Shown: positions 42,384 to 51,625 of the stretch, piece after piece | Layout of the letters: the number at the start of each line of letters is the position of its first letter | Position numbering within the stretch: the first letter of the stretch is position 1 | DNA from: JBFGCA01 sp041567315 | Lineage (GTDB): Bacteria; Acidobacteriota; Thermoanaerobaculia; Multivoradales; JAHEKO01 | DNA: 64,000 bases | NCBI GenBank assembly: GCA_041567315.1 | Contig: JBFGCA010000005.1 | Coordinates: forward strand, 1-64,000 | Reading direction: 5' to 3' | The notes under the pieces: model-generated | Database searches by the model: none | What the model was told of the DNA's origin: nothing | The model's input: the letters and a program-made list of their open reading frames with translations, nothing else | Made by a program: the position numbers and the translations under genes

Positions 42384-44687
42384 TCAGAGGGCGCCCGGTA
42401 ACGGCACGAGCCTTACCGGAACGTACTTGTGGTACGGGGTCTTGGCCAGAGGGTCGCAGTGGTCGGACGAGGTGAGGAAGTTGATGCGCGGGCCGCTCTG
42501 GGTCTCGCCGCCGTTGCCGTCGGGGGCGACCTGCCCGTAGCCGTGGGGGAGGGACAGGCAGCCGGGCCGGACGGTGTCGTCGGGCTGGACGAGGACCTCG
42601 ACGGCGCCGGTCCGGGACTCGCACCGCACCCGCTGGCCGGCGGCGAGGCCCAGCCGCGCGGCGTCCTCCGGGTGGATGCGGAGGGCGCCCTCGGGGTCCT
42701 GGCGACGCCAGGCGGGGTCGCGGTAGATCTGGTTGGCGTTGTAGGAGCGGCGCTCGCCCGACGAGAGGACGAAGGGGAACTCCGGGGTGAGATGCGGATC
42801 GGGCGCCTCGCTCTCGAGCGCCGCCAGCTCGGCGAGCATCTCGGGGATCGCCAGGTGGACCCGACGATCCGGGTGGCGCACGAGCTGCCACATCTCGTGG
42901 TAGGCGTGGGTGCTGATCGGCACCGCGGTGTCGCTCTCGAGGATGGCGCGGAAGAGCGACTCGCCGAGCGCCGCGCCGTCGCCGCGGTGGCCGGCGCGAC
43001 GCACCTGGCGGGAGTGGCGATCGGCGTAGAACCGGCACGAGGCCCAGATCGCCGCGGCCGCCGCGGCGCCATCGGGCAGCGCCTTGCCGAGGGTGGCGTA
43101 GAGCACCATGCCGGCGAGCGCGCGCAGCCGCGGGCGCAGGGCCAGGGTCGCGGCCAAGGCCTTCGGGAAGAGGCCGAGCGCCGGCGCTCGGTGGTCGAGC
43201 CGCGCCACCGCCTCGAGCAGCGGAAAGCGCGCCGGCAGCGCCCCCATCGCCACCATCAGCCGGCGGTAGATCTCGGGCTCGGGCAGGGTGTCGCCGCGCG
43301 GCTCGACGATCGGGCGGCGCAGGTGGAAGTAGTTGGTCGGGAAGCTCAGGGTGAAGAAGGTCGCCTCCCACTTCTCGTACTGCGACGAGGCGGGCAGGAC
43401 GTAGTCGGCCAGGCGCGTGGTCTCGGTGTCGGCGACGTCGATCGCCACCAGTAGCTCGAGCTTCTCGAAGGCGCGGCGGTAGGCCCGGGTGTCGGCGCCG
43501 GTCTGCATCGGGTTGGCGCTGTCGACCACCAGCGCGCGGACCCGCTCCGGGTGGTCGGTGTCGATCTCGGCCGGCAGGACGTTGGGCGGGAAGAGCCTCG
43601 AGATCTCCCGCATGCCGGTGACCCGGGTGGTCACGCCGCCGGCCCCGGGCTCGGGCGAGTGACCGATCAGCGGCACCAGCTGGGTGTGCAGGTTGTTGCC
43701 GCCTTCGACCCCGAGGTTGCCGGTGACCAGGCTGAGGAGCTTCTCGAGATAGGTGTTGAGCGTGCTGTGGAGGCTGTGCTCGACGCCGAGGTCGTGGCGC
43801 GTGCAGGCGGACCCGGCGGCGGCGAAGCCGCGCGCCACCCGGCGCACGGTCTCGGCCTCGACGCCGGCGCGCTCGGCGTACCCCTCGACCGGCACCGCCC
43901 GCAGGATCGCGAACAGCTCCTCGTGACCCGAAGTGCGCTCGGACAGGAACCGGCGGTCTTCCAGGCCCTCCTGGACGATCGTGCCGAGCATCGCCGCCAT
44001 CAGGAAGGCGTCGGTCCCCGGTTTGACCTGCAGATGGACGTCGGCCAGCTCGGCGGTCTCGGTGCGCCGCGGATCGACCACCACCAGGGTGCGCCGCGGA
44101 TCGCGGCCGATCTCGCGGATCACCTGGCGCGCCCGCGGCACCCCGTGCGCTTGCCAGGGATTGGCGCCGAGAATGACGACGTAGTCGCTCTCCTCGATCC
44201 CCTCGGTCAAGTGACAGGTCTGCCGCCCGAAGAGCCGCCCGTTGACCCAGAAGTCGCCGGTCTTCTCCTGGGCCAGCGAGTTGTAGATATACGGCGTGCC
44301 GAGCGCGGCGCGGAACGGCACCGCGTAGGCGCCGCCGAGGTGGTTCCCCTGGCCCCCGCCGCCGTAGTAGGCGATGGCGTGACCGCCGTGCTCGTCGCGG
44401 ATCCGCGCGAGCTTCTCCGCCACCTCACCGATCGCGGTCTCCCAGTCGATCGCCTCGAAGCCGCCGTCCGGCCGGCGCCGCAGCGGCCGGGTCAGCCGGC
44501 CCGCGTGGTTCTGGTAGTAGTCGAGCCGCGACGCCTTCTGGCAGAGATAGCCCCGCGACGAGGGATGGTCGCGATCCCCCCGCACCCGCGCAAACCGCCC
44601 GCCCTCGTCGACCTCGATCTCGATCCCGCAGTTGAGGCTGCAGAGGTTGCAGGCCGTGGCCTGCCACGTCGCTTCGTCGGCTTGCAT
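42384..44687 (-). CDS. Molybdopterin-dependent oxidoreductase (formate dehydrogenase/DMSO reductase family)
   Basis: A 767-residue Mo/W-bisMGD enzyme subunit. The ATG at 44687 follows GAGAGGATCG. C13, C16, C20 and C49 bind a [4Fe-4S] cluster. The molybdopterin domains contain YYGGGGQGNHLGG, VILGANPWQAHG, VVVDPRRTETAELAD, LGVEGGNN and, near the end, the MGD-binding LSSGERRSYNANQIYRDPAW and LPHGYGQVAPDG. There is no Tat signal, so it acts in the cytoplasm. No small Fe-S or membrane subunit is next to it. Substrate cannot be read from the sequence; assimilatory nitrate reductase and formate dehydrogenase-like groups are both possible. Confidence 0.9.
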   Translation of the reverse strand: MQADEATWQATACNLCSLNCGIEIEVDEGGRFARVRGDRDHPSSRGYLCQKASRLDYYQNHAGRLTRPLRRRPDGGFEAIDWETAIGEVAEKLARIRDEHGGHAIAYYGGGGQGNHLGGAYAVPFRAALGTPYIYNSLAQEKTGDFWVNGRLFGRQTCHLTEGIEESDYVVILGANPWQAHGVPRARQVIREIGRDPRRTLVVVDPRRTETAELADVHLQVKPGTDAFLMAAMLGTIVQEGLEDRRFLSERTSGHEELFAILRAVPVEGYAERAGVEAETVRRVARGFAAAGSACTRHDLGVEHSLHSTLNTYLEKLLSLVTGNLGVEGGNNLHTQLVPLIGHSPEPGAGGVTTRVTGMREISRLFPPNVLPAEIDTDHPERVRALVVDSANPMQTGADTRAYRRAFEKLELLVAIDVADTETTRLADYVLPASSQYEKWEATFFTLSFPTNYFHLRRPIVEPRGDTLPEPEIYRRLMVAMGALPARFPLLEAVARLDHRAPALGLFPKALAATLALRPRLRALAGMVLYATLGKALPDGAAAAAAIWASCRFYADRHSRQVRRAGHRGDGAALGESLFRAILESDTAVPISTHAYHEMWQLVRHPDRRVHLAIPEMLAELAALESEAPDPHLTPEFPFVLSSGERRSYNANQIYRDPAWRRQDPEGALRIHPEDAARLGLAAGQRVRCESRTGAVEVLVQPDDTVRPGCLSLPHGYGQVAPDGNGGETQSGPRINFLTSSDHCDPLAKTPYHKYVPVRLVPLPGAL

Positions 44688-44758
44688 CGCGATCCTCTCG
44701 GGGACGCTGCTTGGCGGCGGCGGGATTGTAGCGTGTGGCCGTCTGCCATCATCTGGCC

Positions 44759-44971
44759 ATGCGGCGCACATCACTGGAGATCGACGAGGTGCGGCTGGCG
44801 CGGGCCCAAAAGGCCCTGGGCACCAAGGGGATCAAAGACACCGTGGATCGCGCCCTGGAGGAGGTCTACCGGGCCGAGCTGAGACGACGCCTCGCTCAGC
44901 GCGTCCGATCCGGCGACGGCGTCGACCTCGGCGAGGAGGTGCTCGAGGCCAGCCGCCGGTGGCAGCGCTGA
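44759..44971 (+). CDS. Orphan VapB-like antitoxin
   Basis: A 70-residue ribbon-helix-helix protein, MRRTSLEIDEVRLARAQKAL, of the type that pairs with PIN toxins (DUF2191-like), with ALEEVYRAELRRRLAQRV after it. It is divergent from the molybdopterin enzyme. No PIN-domain frame follows within the next 150 bases, where instead two hairpins occur, so the toxin seems lost. Confidence 0.78.
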   Translation: MRRTSLEIDEVRLARAQKALGTKGIKDTVDRALEEVYRAELRRRLAQRVRSGDGVDLGEEVLEASRRWQR

Positions 44972-44989
44972 CCCTCTACTGAGCGAGCG

Positions 44990-45048
44990 GGCAAGGCGAC
45001 GTCCACGCCTTGCCGACCAGACAAATTGAGGATTGGATCTTCAATTTG
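44990..45048. terminator. Two adjacent hairpins after the orphan antitoxin
   Basis: GGCAAGGCG (44990-44998) pairs with CGCCTTGCC (45006-45014), a 9-bp stem, and CAAATTGA (45022-45029) pairs with TCAATTTG (45041-45048), an 8-bp AT-rich stem. Neither has a clean T-run, so a terminator role is only probable. They lie between the orphan antitoxin and the convergent Ada-like gene. Confidence 0.45.
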
Positions 45049-45119
45049 CTCACTCTGTGTTTCGGCGGAAACGTCCCAGTGGTTTGTTTCCTGCCGGAGG
45101 CCGTCCAGGCCCGGTGCCG

Positions 45120-46073
45120 CTAGGCCGGCGCCGCCGCCAGCGAGTTCGCCGCCGCCCGCCCGGCCTCCCAGGCCAGGAGCGCCTTCTTGCGGGCGGTGCC
45201 CCAGCGGTATTGGCCGAAGGCGGCGGTGGAGCGGATGACCCGGTGGCAGGGGATGAGGTAGGCGACCGGGTTGCGGGCGACGGCGGAGCCGACGGCGCGG
45301 ACGGCGCCTGGGCGGCCGATGCGGCGGGCCAGGTCGCCGTAGGTGGTGAGGGCGCCGGCCGGCACCTGGAGCAGGGCCTGCCAGACCTGGAGCTGGAAGT
45401 TGGTGCCGGGCACCTGGAGATGGAGTGGGCGGCGGTCGCCGTTGCCGGCGCCGGCGAAGGCGCGGGCGGCCCAGGCGGCGGTGCCGGCCGTGTCTTCGAT
45501 CAGCTCGGCCCGCGGCCAGCGCTCGGCCAGCTCGTCGGCGGCCGCGGCGGGCCGGCGCCCGGCCAGGAACTGGAGCGCCGCGATGCCGCGGTCGGTGCGG
45601 GCCAGGAAGCAGTCGCCGAAGGGGCTGGGGTGGACGCCCCAGCGCAGCTCGACGCCGCCTCCCTGCTGCTTGAGCTCGCCGGGCGAGACGCCCTCGAGGG
45701 TGATCAGCAGGTCGTGGAGCCGCCCGGGGCCCGAAAGGCCGGTCTCCCAGGCCGCCTCCATGACGCTCGCCGAGCGGTCGAGCGCGCGGCGCGCTTCGGC
45801 GGCGGTCAGGAACTGCAGGAAGCGCTTGGGGGTGGTCCCGGCCCAGCGGCTGAACAGCCGGTGGAAATGCGACTCGCTGAGGCCGGCGGCGCGCGCCAGG
45901 TCGGCGAGCGAGGGCTGGTCGTGGACCCGCGACTCGAGATGGCGGATCGCCTGCTCGACCCGCCGGTAGTCGTCGCGCGCCTGCTCCAGGCTGCGGGCGA
46001 TCCGGGCCTGGTGGTCCCGGCCGCCGTCGGGGGCTGGGCTCTGAGTCGTGCGGCTGCGTGGTGTGTGGCTCAT
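45120..46073 (-). CDS. AraC-type HTH fused to O6-methylguanine-DNA methyltransferase (Ada-like)
   Basis: A 317-residue DNA repair protein. Residues 37-135 are an AraC-family DNA-binding domain (PSLADLARAAGLSESHFHRLF); 140-315 are the MGMT domain with the alkyl acceptor in PCHRVI (C276) and the helix-turn-helix VPAGALTTYGDLARRIGRP. The Ada N-terminal zinc domain with its methyl-phosphotriester Cys is missing, so regulation would have to rely on other signals. The ATG at 46073 is preferred to a TTG at 46082. Confidence 0.93.
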   Translation of the reverse strand: MSHTPRSRTTQSPAPDGGRDHQARIARSLEQARDDYRRVEQAIRHLESRVHDQPSLADLARAAGLSESHFHRLFSRWAGTTPKRFLQFLTAAEARRALDRSASVMEAAWETGLSGPGRLHDLLITLEGVSPGELKQQGGGVELRWGVHPSPFGDCFLARTDRGIAALQFLAGRRPAAAADELAERWPRAELIEDTAGTAAWAARAFAGAGNGDRRPLHLQVPGTNFQLQVWQALLQVPAGALTTYGDLARRIGRPGAVRAVGSAVARNPVAYLIPCHRVIRSTAAFGQYRWGTARKKALLAWEAGRAAANSLAAAPA

Positions 46074-46211
46074 GAGCGCCAAACTAGCCGGCAGCGCCGC
46101 CGCGCTGCAACCCGGATCTTGCTGTGTAGCAGGGCCTCGCCGGCCGCCGGCCCGAAGCCTGGCGGATGGCGGATGGGCCGGCCAGGCGGCGCCGGTCGCG
46201 CCGCCGAGGGG

Positions 46212-47222
46212 CTACGCGACCTTCCAGTAGTAGGTCTCGAGCGCCACCCACTCGCCGTCCTGGAGGGCGCGCAGCTCGAGGGTGTAGCTGCCGCGCTCGA
46301 GCAGCCGTCCGGGCAGGGCGACGGTGAAGACCCCGTGGCGGGTCCGCTGGAGGCCGTCGAGCGACCACCGGGTGCGGCCGGTCTCGTCCAGCAGCACCAG
46401 CCGCGGCTCTAGGCCGGGGCCGGCGAGCTGGCTGTTGAGGATCAGCGTCACGCCGCCGACGCCGGCCGGGATCTCGACCCGCCCGGGCTCGTCGGCCTCG
46501 CCGCGCAGCACCATCTCGGCCGGCTGCAGGTCCTCGACCAGCACGTTGGGCAGCGGCGCCGAGAGCGCCGCGACCTGCTCGGTCAGCTGCCGGCTCTGCG
46601 CCTGCTGCGCTTCGACCTGCTGGCGCAGACCGCGCTCGGCCTCCTGGAGGCGCTGGTTCTCGGCCGCCAGCGCCTCGACCCGCGCCGAGAGGCCGTCTCC
46701 GGCGCCGCCACTGGCGCCGCCGCCGGCGGGCGGTGCGGTCTCGACCTCGCGCAGCGCGGTCTCGAGCCGGGCCACGTCCTGCTGGGCGCGGTCGAGAAGC
46801 AGACCGGTCCACACCCAGCCGCTGAGGGCCACCACCCCGGCCAGCGAGGCGGCGAGCGCCAGGTAGCGGCGCCGCGGCATCGGGACCGGCGTGGGGGCCG
46901 GCAGCTCAAGGCCCTCGGCTTCGAGGGCGCCGCGGCTGTCGCGCACCATCTCGAGCTCCTCGCGGCAGCGCGCGCAGGCCGCCAGGTGGCGCTCGACCAG
47001 CTCGGCCGGCATCTCTGCGGGCGACCGCCCGAAGGCATGGTCGACCAGGACGCTCGACGGCAGGTGGGAGCCGTGGACGCCGAAGACGTCCCGCGTGGCG
47101 CCCAGCTCGGCGGCGCACTGCGGGCAGCTGCCCAGGTGCTCCCGGACCTGCCGGCGCTCGTCGGGCTCGAGGGTGCCGTTCAGGTACCAGGGCAGAAATT
47201 CGCTGACGCTGCTGCAGTCCAT
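46212..47222 (-). CDS. Anti-sigma-like membrane protein with two zinc-finger modules
   Basis: A 336-residue protein beginning MDCSSVSEFLPWYLNG. Two HxxxCxxC motifs, HLGSCPQC and HLAACARC, are present, a duplicated anti-sigma zinc-finger. One membrane helix follows (about 120-140, ALAASLAGVVALSGWVWTGLLL), then a coiled-coil (about 145-225, rich in Gln/Glu/Leu) and a beta-rich C-terminal domain (PAEMVLRGEADEPGRVEI to WVALETYYWKV). It lies 136 bases downstream of the ECF sigma gene and probably regulates it. Confidence 0.85.
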   Translation of the reverse strand: MDCSSVSEFLPWYLNGTLEPDERRQVREHLGSCPQCAAELGATRDVFGVHGSHLPSSVLVDHAFGRSPAEMPAELVERHLAACARCREELEMVRDSRGALEAEGLELPAPTPVPMPRRRYLALAASLAGVVALSGWVWTGLLLDRAQQDVARLETALREVETAPPAGGGASGGAGDGLSARVEALAAENQRLQEAERGLRQQVEAQQAQSRQLTEQVAALSAPLPNVLVEDLQPAEMVLRGEADEPGRVEIPAGVGGVTLILNSQLAGPGLEPRLVLLDETGRTRWSLDGLQRTRHGVFTVALPGRLLERGSYTLELRALQDGEWVALETYYWKVA

Positions 47223-47358
47223 ACCCGTTCCCTCGATCACAGTAGGCGTCCCGTGCCGCTCTCTGTTACATGGTTGCGGGCAGGGCCTGATTTCTGACGC
47301 CGGTTCGGCAGAAAGATACCGCGGGGGCCGGCGGTCGGCGGAAAATATCCGCCGCTGC

Positions 47359-47913
47359 TCATATGTCGGCTTGACCCAACAGCAGATCCCGGATCTCGGT
47401 CGCTTTCTTGCGGCAGCGCAGCACCCGGACCCGCAAGGTGCCCTCGGAAGCGCCCTCGATCCGGCTCATCTCCCGGTAGCTGCGGCCGTCGAGGATCATC
47501 TGCCAGAGCCGGCGGCACTCCTCGCTGGTCCGCTCCAGCACCCGGGTGATCAGGTCGATCGTCTCGTTCGACGGGTCGGCCTTGTGCTCGCGGTGCCGCG
47601 TGACGGTCTCGAGCTCGGGGGCGCCGTCGAGGTCGGTCCACTGCCAGCGCTCGCCCTGCCGGATGCGGTCCAGGCAGCTGTGGGCGACGACCCGCCACAG
47701 ATAGGTCTTGAGCCGCGCCTCGCCGCGGAACTGACCCTTCTGCAGCAGGCGGAACACCTCCAGCCGGATGTCCTGGAGGACGTCCTCCCAGTGATCGCCC
47801 AGCCGGCGGGCGTAGGAGCGCGCCGCCTTCTCGATCCAGCGGTCGATCTGCGCCACCTCCTCGGGGTCGCCCCGGAGATAGGCGGCGATGAAGGCCTCCT
47901 GCGTTGCGCTCAC
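47359..47913 (-). CDS. ECF-type RNA polymerase sigma factor
   Basis: A 184-residue sigma factor with a GTG start. Region 2 includes WEDVLQDIRLEVFRLLQKGQFRGEARLKTYLWRVVAHSCLDRIRQ (promoter melting and -10 recognition). Region 4 is short: LERTSEECRRLWQMILDGRSYREMSRIEGASEGTLRVRVLRCRKKATE. The upstream open frame is shadow of the next gene. It is followed by its likely anti-sigma partner. A GGCGGA...TCCGCC hairpin between them (47329-47344) has no T-run. Confidence 0.88.
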   Translation of the reverse strand: MSATQEAFIAAYLRGDPEEVAQIDRWIEKAARSYARRLGDHWEDVLQDIRLEVFRLLQKGQFRGEARLKTYLWRVVAHSCLDRIRQGERWQWTDLDGAPELETVTRHREHKADPSNETIDLITRVLERTSEECRRLWQMILDGRSYREMSRIEGASEGTLRVRVLRCRKKATEIRDLLLGQADI

Positions 47914-48014
47914 GTCCCCAAGCTCCCGTTCGAGCGATACCCGGATGGTGTCGGAGGTGTTGCACGAAGTCAACGCGCAGCACGCCGTCGCCGACCTCTC
48001 GCCGGCTAGCGCTG

Positions 48015-48956
48015 CTACGCGTCGCCGCGCCAGTCGCTCCAGCTCTGGTCGCTCCAGCCGCCGGCGGCCTCCGCCCGCGCCGCCTCCTCGGCCTCCCAGC
48101 GCGCGGCCATCTCGGCGTCGCGCCGCCGGCGCCGCCGGATGGCGACCAGCGCCAGCAGGGTGATGCCCAGCCACAGGGTGGCCGAGCTGGTGAGCACCGG
48201 CAGCCACCGGTACCACAGCGAGTGGCGGCGCCAGAAGGAGGCCTCGGCGCGGTCGAGGGGCAGACCGGTGACGTCGCGGAAGGCGTCGTCGAACGGCCGG
48301 CCGAGCGCCACCGCGGCGAGGATTCGGCCCGGCGCGTCGATCCCGTGGCGGCGGATCAGGTCGTTGAGGAAGGCACCGGCGAAGGCGTAGGCGCGCCCGG
48401 CCTCGGCGCGGCCGCCGGCGAAGCCCTCCTCGACCGCGGCCAGCTCCAGCCGCCGGTCCAGGAGCAGCGCCCAGGTCAGCCGCGAGCGGTCCCCCAGCCG
48501 CCAGGAGCGCCCGGCGAACATCGCCAGCCCCTCGTTGAACCAGCGCGGCACCTCCCGCCCACCCGCCGCCCGCGACACCAGCACGTGGGCCAGCTCGTGG
48601 AGCACCACCTCCTCGAACGAGCCGTCCGGATAGGCCGGCGAGCGCTCCGGAAAGAGCACCACGACCCCCAGGGCGCCCCAGGCGTAGCCCGCCACCCAGG
48701 AGGGCGCCTGGCGGGCGAGCTGCGAGTCCTCGGCGGCCAGCACCACCCTCACAGGCGGGCCCGGGCGCCGCAGACCGGTGAGGCGCACCGGCTGCTCGAG
48801 CCGGCGGCGGTCGAGGCGCTCGATGCGCGCCGCCGCCCCGGCGAGCGACGCCGGGGCCTCGACCACCAGCTCGGGGGGCGGCCACGGGCCGTCGGGCTCC
48901 ACCGCCGTCGCCGGCAGCAGGGCCAATGCCAGCACCGCCGCGCGCCAGGAGCTCAC
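48015..48956 (-). CDS. Membrane-anchored gluzincin-type (MA-like) peptidase
   Basis: A 313-residue protein (GTG start) with a signal peptide (about 1-19) and a periplasmic peptidase domain. VVLHELAHVLVSRAAGG supplies HExxH at 120-124 and RWFNEGLAMF supplies E142, the third ligand at the usual spacing of the M1-like MA family. A membrane helix near 255-275 (WLGITLLALVAI) is followed by a charged cytoplasmic end. Proteolysis targets are unknown; relatives sit next to ECF sigma factors and may take part in signalling. Confidence 0.85.
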   Translation of the reverse strand: MSSWRAAVLALALLPATAVEPDGPWPPPELVVEAPASLAGAAARIERLDRRRLEQPVRLTGLRRPGPPVRVVLAAEDSQLARQAPSWVAGYAWGALGVVVLFPERSPAYPDGSFEEVVLHELAHVLVSRAAGGREVPRWFNEGLAMFAGRSWRLGDRSRLTWALLLDRRLELAAVEEGFAGGRAEAGRAYAFAGAFLNDLIRRHGIDAPGRILAAVALGRPFDDAFRDVTGLPLDRAEASFWRRHSLWYRWLPVLTSSATLWLGITLLALVAIRRRRRRDAEMAARWEAEEAARAEAAGGWSDQSWSDWRGDA

Positions 48957-48978
48957 GGCGGCATGTTAGCGGCGCGCT

Positions 48979-49359
48979 TCAGGCCTCGGCGTCGGGCGCG
49001 GGGTCGCGGTGGGCCAGCTCGGGCGCGAAGGCAGGCAGGCAGAGCGCGTAGTACTCGCTCTCCTCGTCGTAGGGGTTTGCATAGTGGACGCGGGTGCCGG
49101 GCTCCACCCACAGCGCCTGGCCGGCCGCAACCACCACCTCCTCGCCGCCGACCTCGATCCGCAGCCGGCCGCGGACCACCAGGGTCAGCTCGCCGAACTG
49201 GGGGGTCTGCGGTGGCTCCGACCACCCGCCGGGGGCCACCATGTGGGCGAGGCTGAACTGCTCGGTGCCGGTGTTCACCCGCCCGAACAGTTCCTCGATG
49301 GTCTTGCCTCCCGGCACCGGAATGCGGGTGGGGCGGGTGACCAGTCGGTAGTCGGACAT
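48979..49359 (-). CDS. Cupin-domain protein
   Basis: A 126-residue single cupin. [40 protein letters not shown] is motif 1 (the classical His residues are replaced in part), and [16 protein letters not shown] is motif 2 with a His. The ATG at 49359 follows GAGGATTCCGCG. Conserved metal ligands look incomplete, so binding of a small molecule or sugar may be more likely than oxygenase chemistry. Confidence 0.85.
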   Translation of the reverse strand: MSDYRLVTRPTRIPVPGGKTIEELFGRVNTGTEQFSLAHMVAPGGWSEPPQTPQFGELTLVVRGRLRIEVGGEEVVVAAGQALWVEPGTRVHYANPYDEESEYYALCLPAFAPELAHRDPAPDAEA

Positions 49360-49480
49360 CGCGGAATCCTCCCTGGGGCGCGGGGAGTGTAACCGCCCCC
49401 CGTCCCCACTACCCGTCCAGGCCGCTCGCCCGCCGGGGTGTAAGATCCTCGTTGCCTCCGACCGCCTGCGGCGGGACCCC

Positions 49481-50083
49481 ATGACCGACTGGTGGAACTC
49501 CCTGGACACCGCCCTCAGGGTGTTCTACGCCATCGCCATCGCCACCTCGGCGGCGATGCTGCTGCAGCTGCTGCTGATGGTCTTCGGTCTCGACGGCGAC
49601 GGCGACGTCGATCTCGACGTCGACGTGGACGCCGACGGGGGCGGCGGCGTCGGCATCCTCTCGGTTCGCACCGTCACCGCCTTCTTCGCCGGTTTCGGCT
49701 GGGCGGGAGTGGCCGCCCTCGAGAGCGGGCTGGCGCTGCCCCCCACCCTGCTCATCGCCACTGCCGTCGGCGGCGCCTTCATGGCCGGCGTCTTCTTCCT
49801 GATGCGTACCCTCTACGGGCTGCGCTACAGCGGTACGCTCGACTATCGCAACGCCGTTGGCCAGGTGGGCAACGTCTATCTCCGGGTGCCCGCCGCGATG
49901 GCCGGACCCGGCCAGATCGAGGTGATGATCCAGGGCCGGCTGTGCACGGTGCAGGCCTTCACCCGCGCGGCGCAGCCGCTCGAGAGCCGCTCGCGGGTCA
50001 AGGTCGTCGACCTGGTCGACCAGGGCACCCTGCTGGTCGAGCCGCTGGCCACGGCGCCGCCCGCCACCGGAAAGGAGAGCTGA
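49481..50083 (+). CDS. NfeD/YqiJ-like membrane protein (flotillin partner)
   Basis: A 200-residue protein with membrane helices at about 14-36, 60-82 and 86-108, an odd acidic loop ([18 protein letters not shown]) between the first two, and a C-terminal OB-like domain (about 122-190, [26 protein letters not shown] to GTLLVEPL). Genes of this DUF1449/NfeD type sit beside flotillin genes, as here: the flotillin GTG follows in 3 bases. Together they probably organise membrane microdomains. Confidence 0.87.
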   Translation: MTDWWNSLDTALRVFYAIAIATSAAMLLQLLLMVFGLDGDGDVDLDVDVDADGGGGVGILSVRTVTAFFAGFGWAGVAALESGLALPPTLLIATAVGGAFMAGVFFLMRTLYGLRYSGTLDYRNAVGQVGNVYLRVPAAMAGPGQIEVMIQGRLCTVQAFTRAAQPLESRSRVKVVDLVDQGTLLVEPLATAPPATGKES

Positions 50084-50085
50084 TC

Positions 50086-51492
50086 GTGCTCGCCAGCCTG
50101 TTCCTGGTCTTCACCGGCATCCTCATCTTCTTCATCACCTTTTTCGCCTTCACCCGGCGCTACAAGCGCTGCCCCTCGGACAAGATCCTGGTGGTCTTCG
50201 GCAAGATCGCCGGCGGCGGCCGCGGGCTGTCGGCCAAGTGCTACCACGGCGGCGCCGCCTTCATCTGGCCGCTGCTCCAGGACTACCGCTTCCTCGACCT
50301 CGTGCCGATGGCGATCGACATCAACCTGCAGGGAGCGCTGTCGCTGCAGAACATCCGGGTCAACACCCCCTCCACTTTCACGGTCGGCATCTCGACCGAG
50401 CCGGGGGTGATGGAGAACGCCGCCGAACGCCTGCTCCACATGGAGATGAAACACGTCGCCGAGCTGGCCCGCGACATCATCTTCGGGCAGATGCGCGTGG
50501 TCATGGCGACCATGCCGATCGAGGAGATCAACGCCGACCGCGACAAGCTGATCGAGAACATCTCCTCCGGGGTCGAGGTCGAGCTCAAGAAGGTCGGCCT
50601 GCGGCTGATCAACGTCAACATCCAGGACATCACCGACGAGTCGGGCTACATCGACGCCCTCGGCAAGGAAGCGGCGGCGCGGGCCATCAACGAGGCCAAG
50701 ATCAAGGTCGCCGAGCAGGTGCGCGACGGCTCGATCGGCGCCGCCAACGCCGAGCGCGACCAGCGGGTGCAGGTGGCGCAGGCGGGGGCGACGGCGGTGG
50801 AGGGCGAGAACCTGTCGAAGATCAAGATCGCCCAGTCCAATGCCCAGCGCCGCGAGCAGGAGGCCGAGGCCGAGCGGCTGGCCAGCGCCGCCGAGAAGGT
50901 CAAGAGCGCCCAGGCCCTGGAGGAGGCCTACCGGGCCGAAGAGACCGCCGAGCGCCAGCGCGCCAAGCGCGAGGAGGCCACCCAGGCCGCCAACGTGGTG
51001 GTGCCCGCCGAGATCAAGAAGCGCGAGATCGAGACCCTGGCCGAGGCCGAGGCCGAGCGCACCCGGCGCCTCAAGAAGGGCGAGGCCGACGGTCTGCTGT
51101 CGGTGATGGAGGCCGAGGCCGCCGGCCTGCTGGCCATCTTGACGCAGAAAGCCGCGGGCTTCGACCGCATCGTGGCCGCCGCCGCCGGTGCCCCCGAGCT
51201 GGCCTCGCTGCTGCTGATCACCGAGCAGCTCCCCAAGCTGGTCGAAGAGCAGGTCAAGGCGATCTCCAACCTCAAGATCGACAACGTCACCGTCTGGGAG
51301 GGCGGCCGCAACGCCAACGGCCGCACCGCCACCGCCGACTTCCTGTCGGGTCTGGTCGCTTCGCTGCCGCCGCTCCACGACCTGGCGCGCAACGTCGGGG
51401 TCAGACTCCCCGAGTACCTGGGCGCCGCCGAGAAGCCGCCGTCGTCGTCGCCGCCCGCCCCCGCCGGCCCGCCTCCCGAGCCGGAAGGCTGA
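50086..51492 (+). CDS. Flotillin (SPFH/band 7 protein)
   Basis: A 468-residue scaffold protein with AAAGGAGAG before the GTG. An N-terminal membrane anchor (about 1-24) precedes the SPFH domain (30-200, FTRRYKRCPSDKILVVFGK to VGLRLINVNIQDITDESGYI), then a flotillin coiled-coil region rich in Glu/Ala/Arg (about 200-345), and a C-terminal tail with Pro/Ser repeats. Coupled to the NfeD-like gene. It is expected at the inner membrane in functional microdomains. Confidence 0.93.
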   Translation: MLASLFLVFTGILIFFITFFAFTRRYKRCPSDKILVVFGKIAGGGRGLSAKCYHGGAAFIWPLLQDYRFLDLVPMAIDINLQGALSLQNIRVNTPSTFTVGISTEPGVMENAAERLLHMEMKHVAELARDIIFGQMRVVMATMPIEEINADRDKLIENISSGVEVELKKVGLRLINVNIQDITDESGYIDALGKEAAARAINEAKIKVAEQVRDGSIGAANAERDQRVQVAQAGATAVEGENLSKIKIAQSNAQRREQEAEAERLASAAEKVKSAQALEEAYRAEETAERQRAKREEATQAANVVVPAEIKKREIETLAEAEAERTRRLKKGEADGLLSVMEAEAAGLLAILTQKAAGFDRIVAAAAGAPELASLLLITEQLPKLVEEQVKAISNLKIDNVTVWEGGRNANGRTATADFLSGLVASLPPLHDLARNVGVRLPEYLGAAEKPPSSSPPAPAGPPPEPEG

Positions 51493-51625
51493 GGCGCCGG
51501 TTGCCGCGCCGGCCTTCGGGCCGGTCGTCGGGCCGCCTGCCCACCCGGGTGGCGGCCGCCCACCCCGCCGGGTCTGGCAGTGAGGCGCCGCCGCGCCCAG
51601 ACTCGGCGCAACAAGGGAACACGCC

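Noticed and set aside
49590..49650. GACGTCGAT-rich tandem run as a CRISPR or satellite repeat
   Set aside because: It is the codon pattern for an Asp/Gly/Val-rich loop in the NfeD-like protein.
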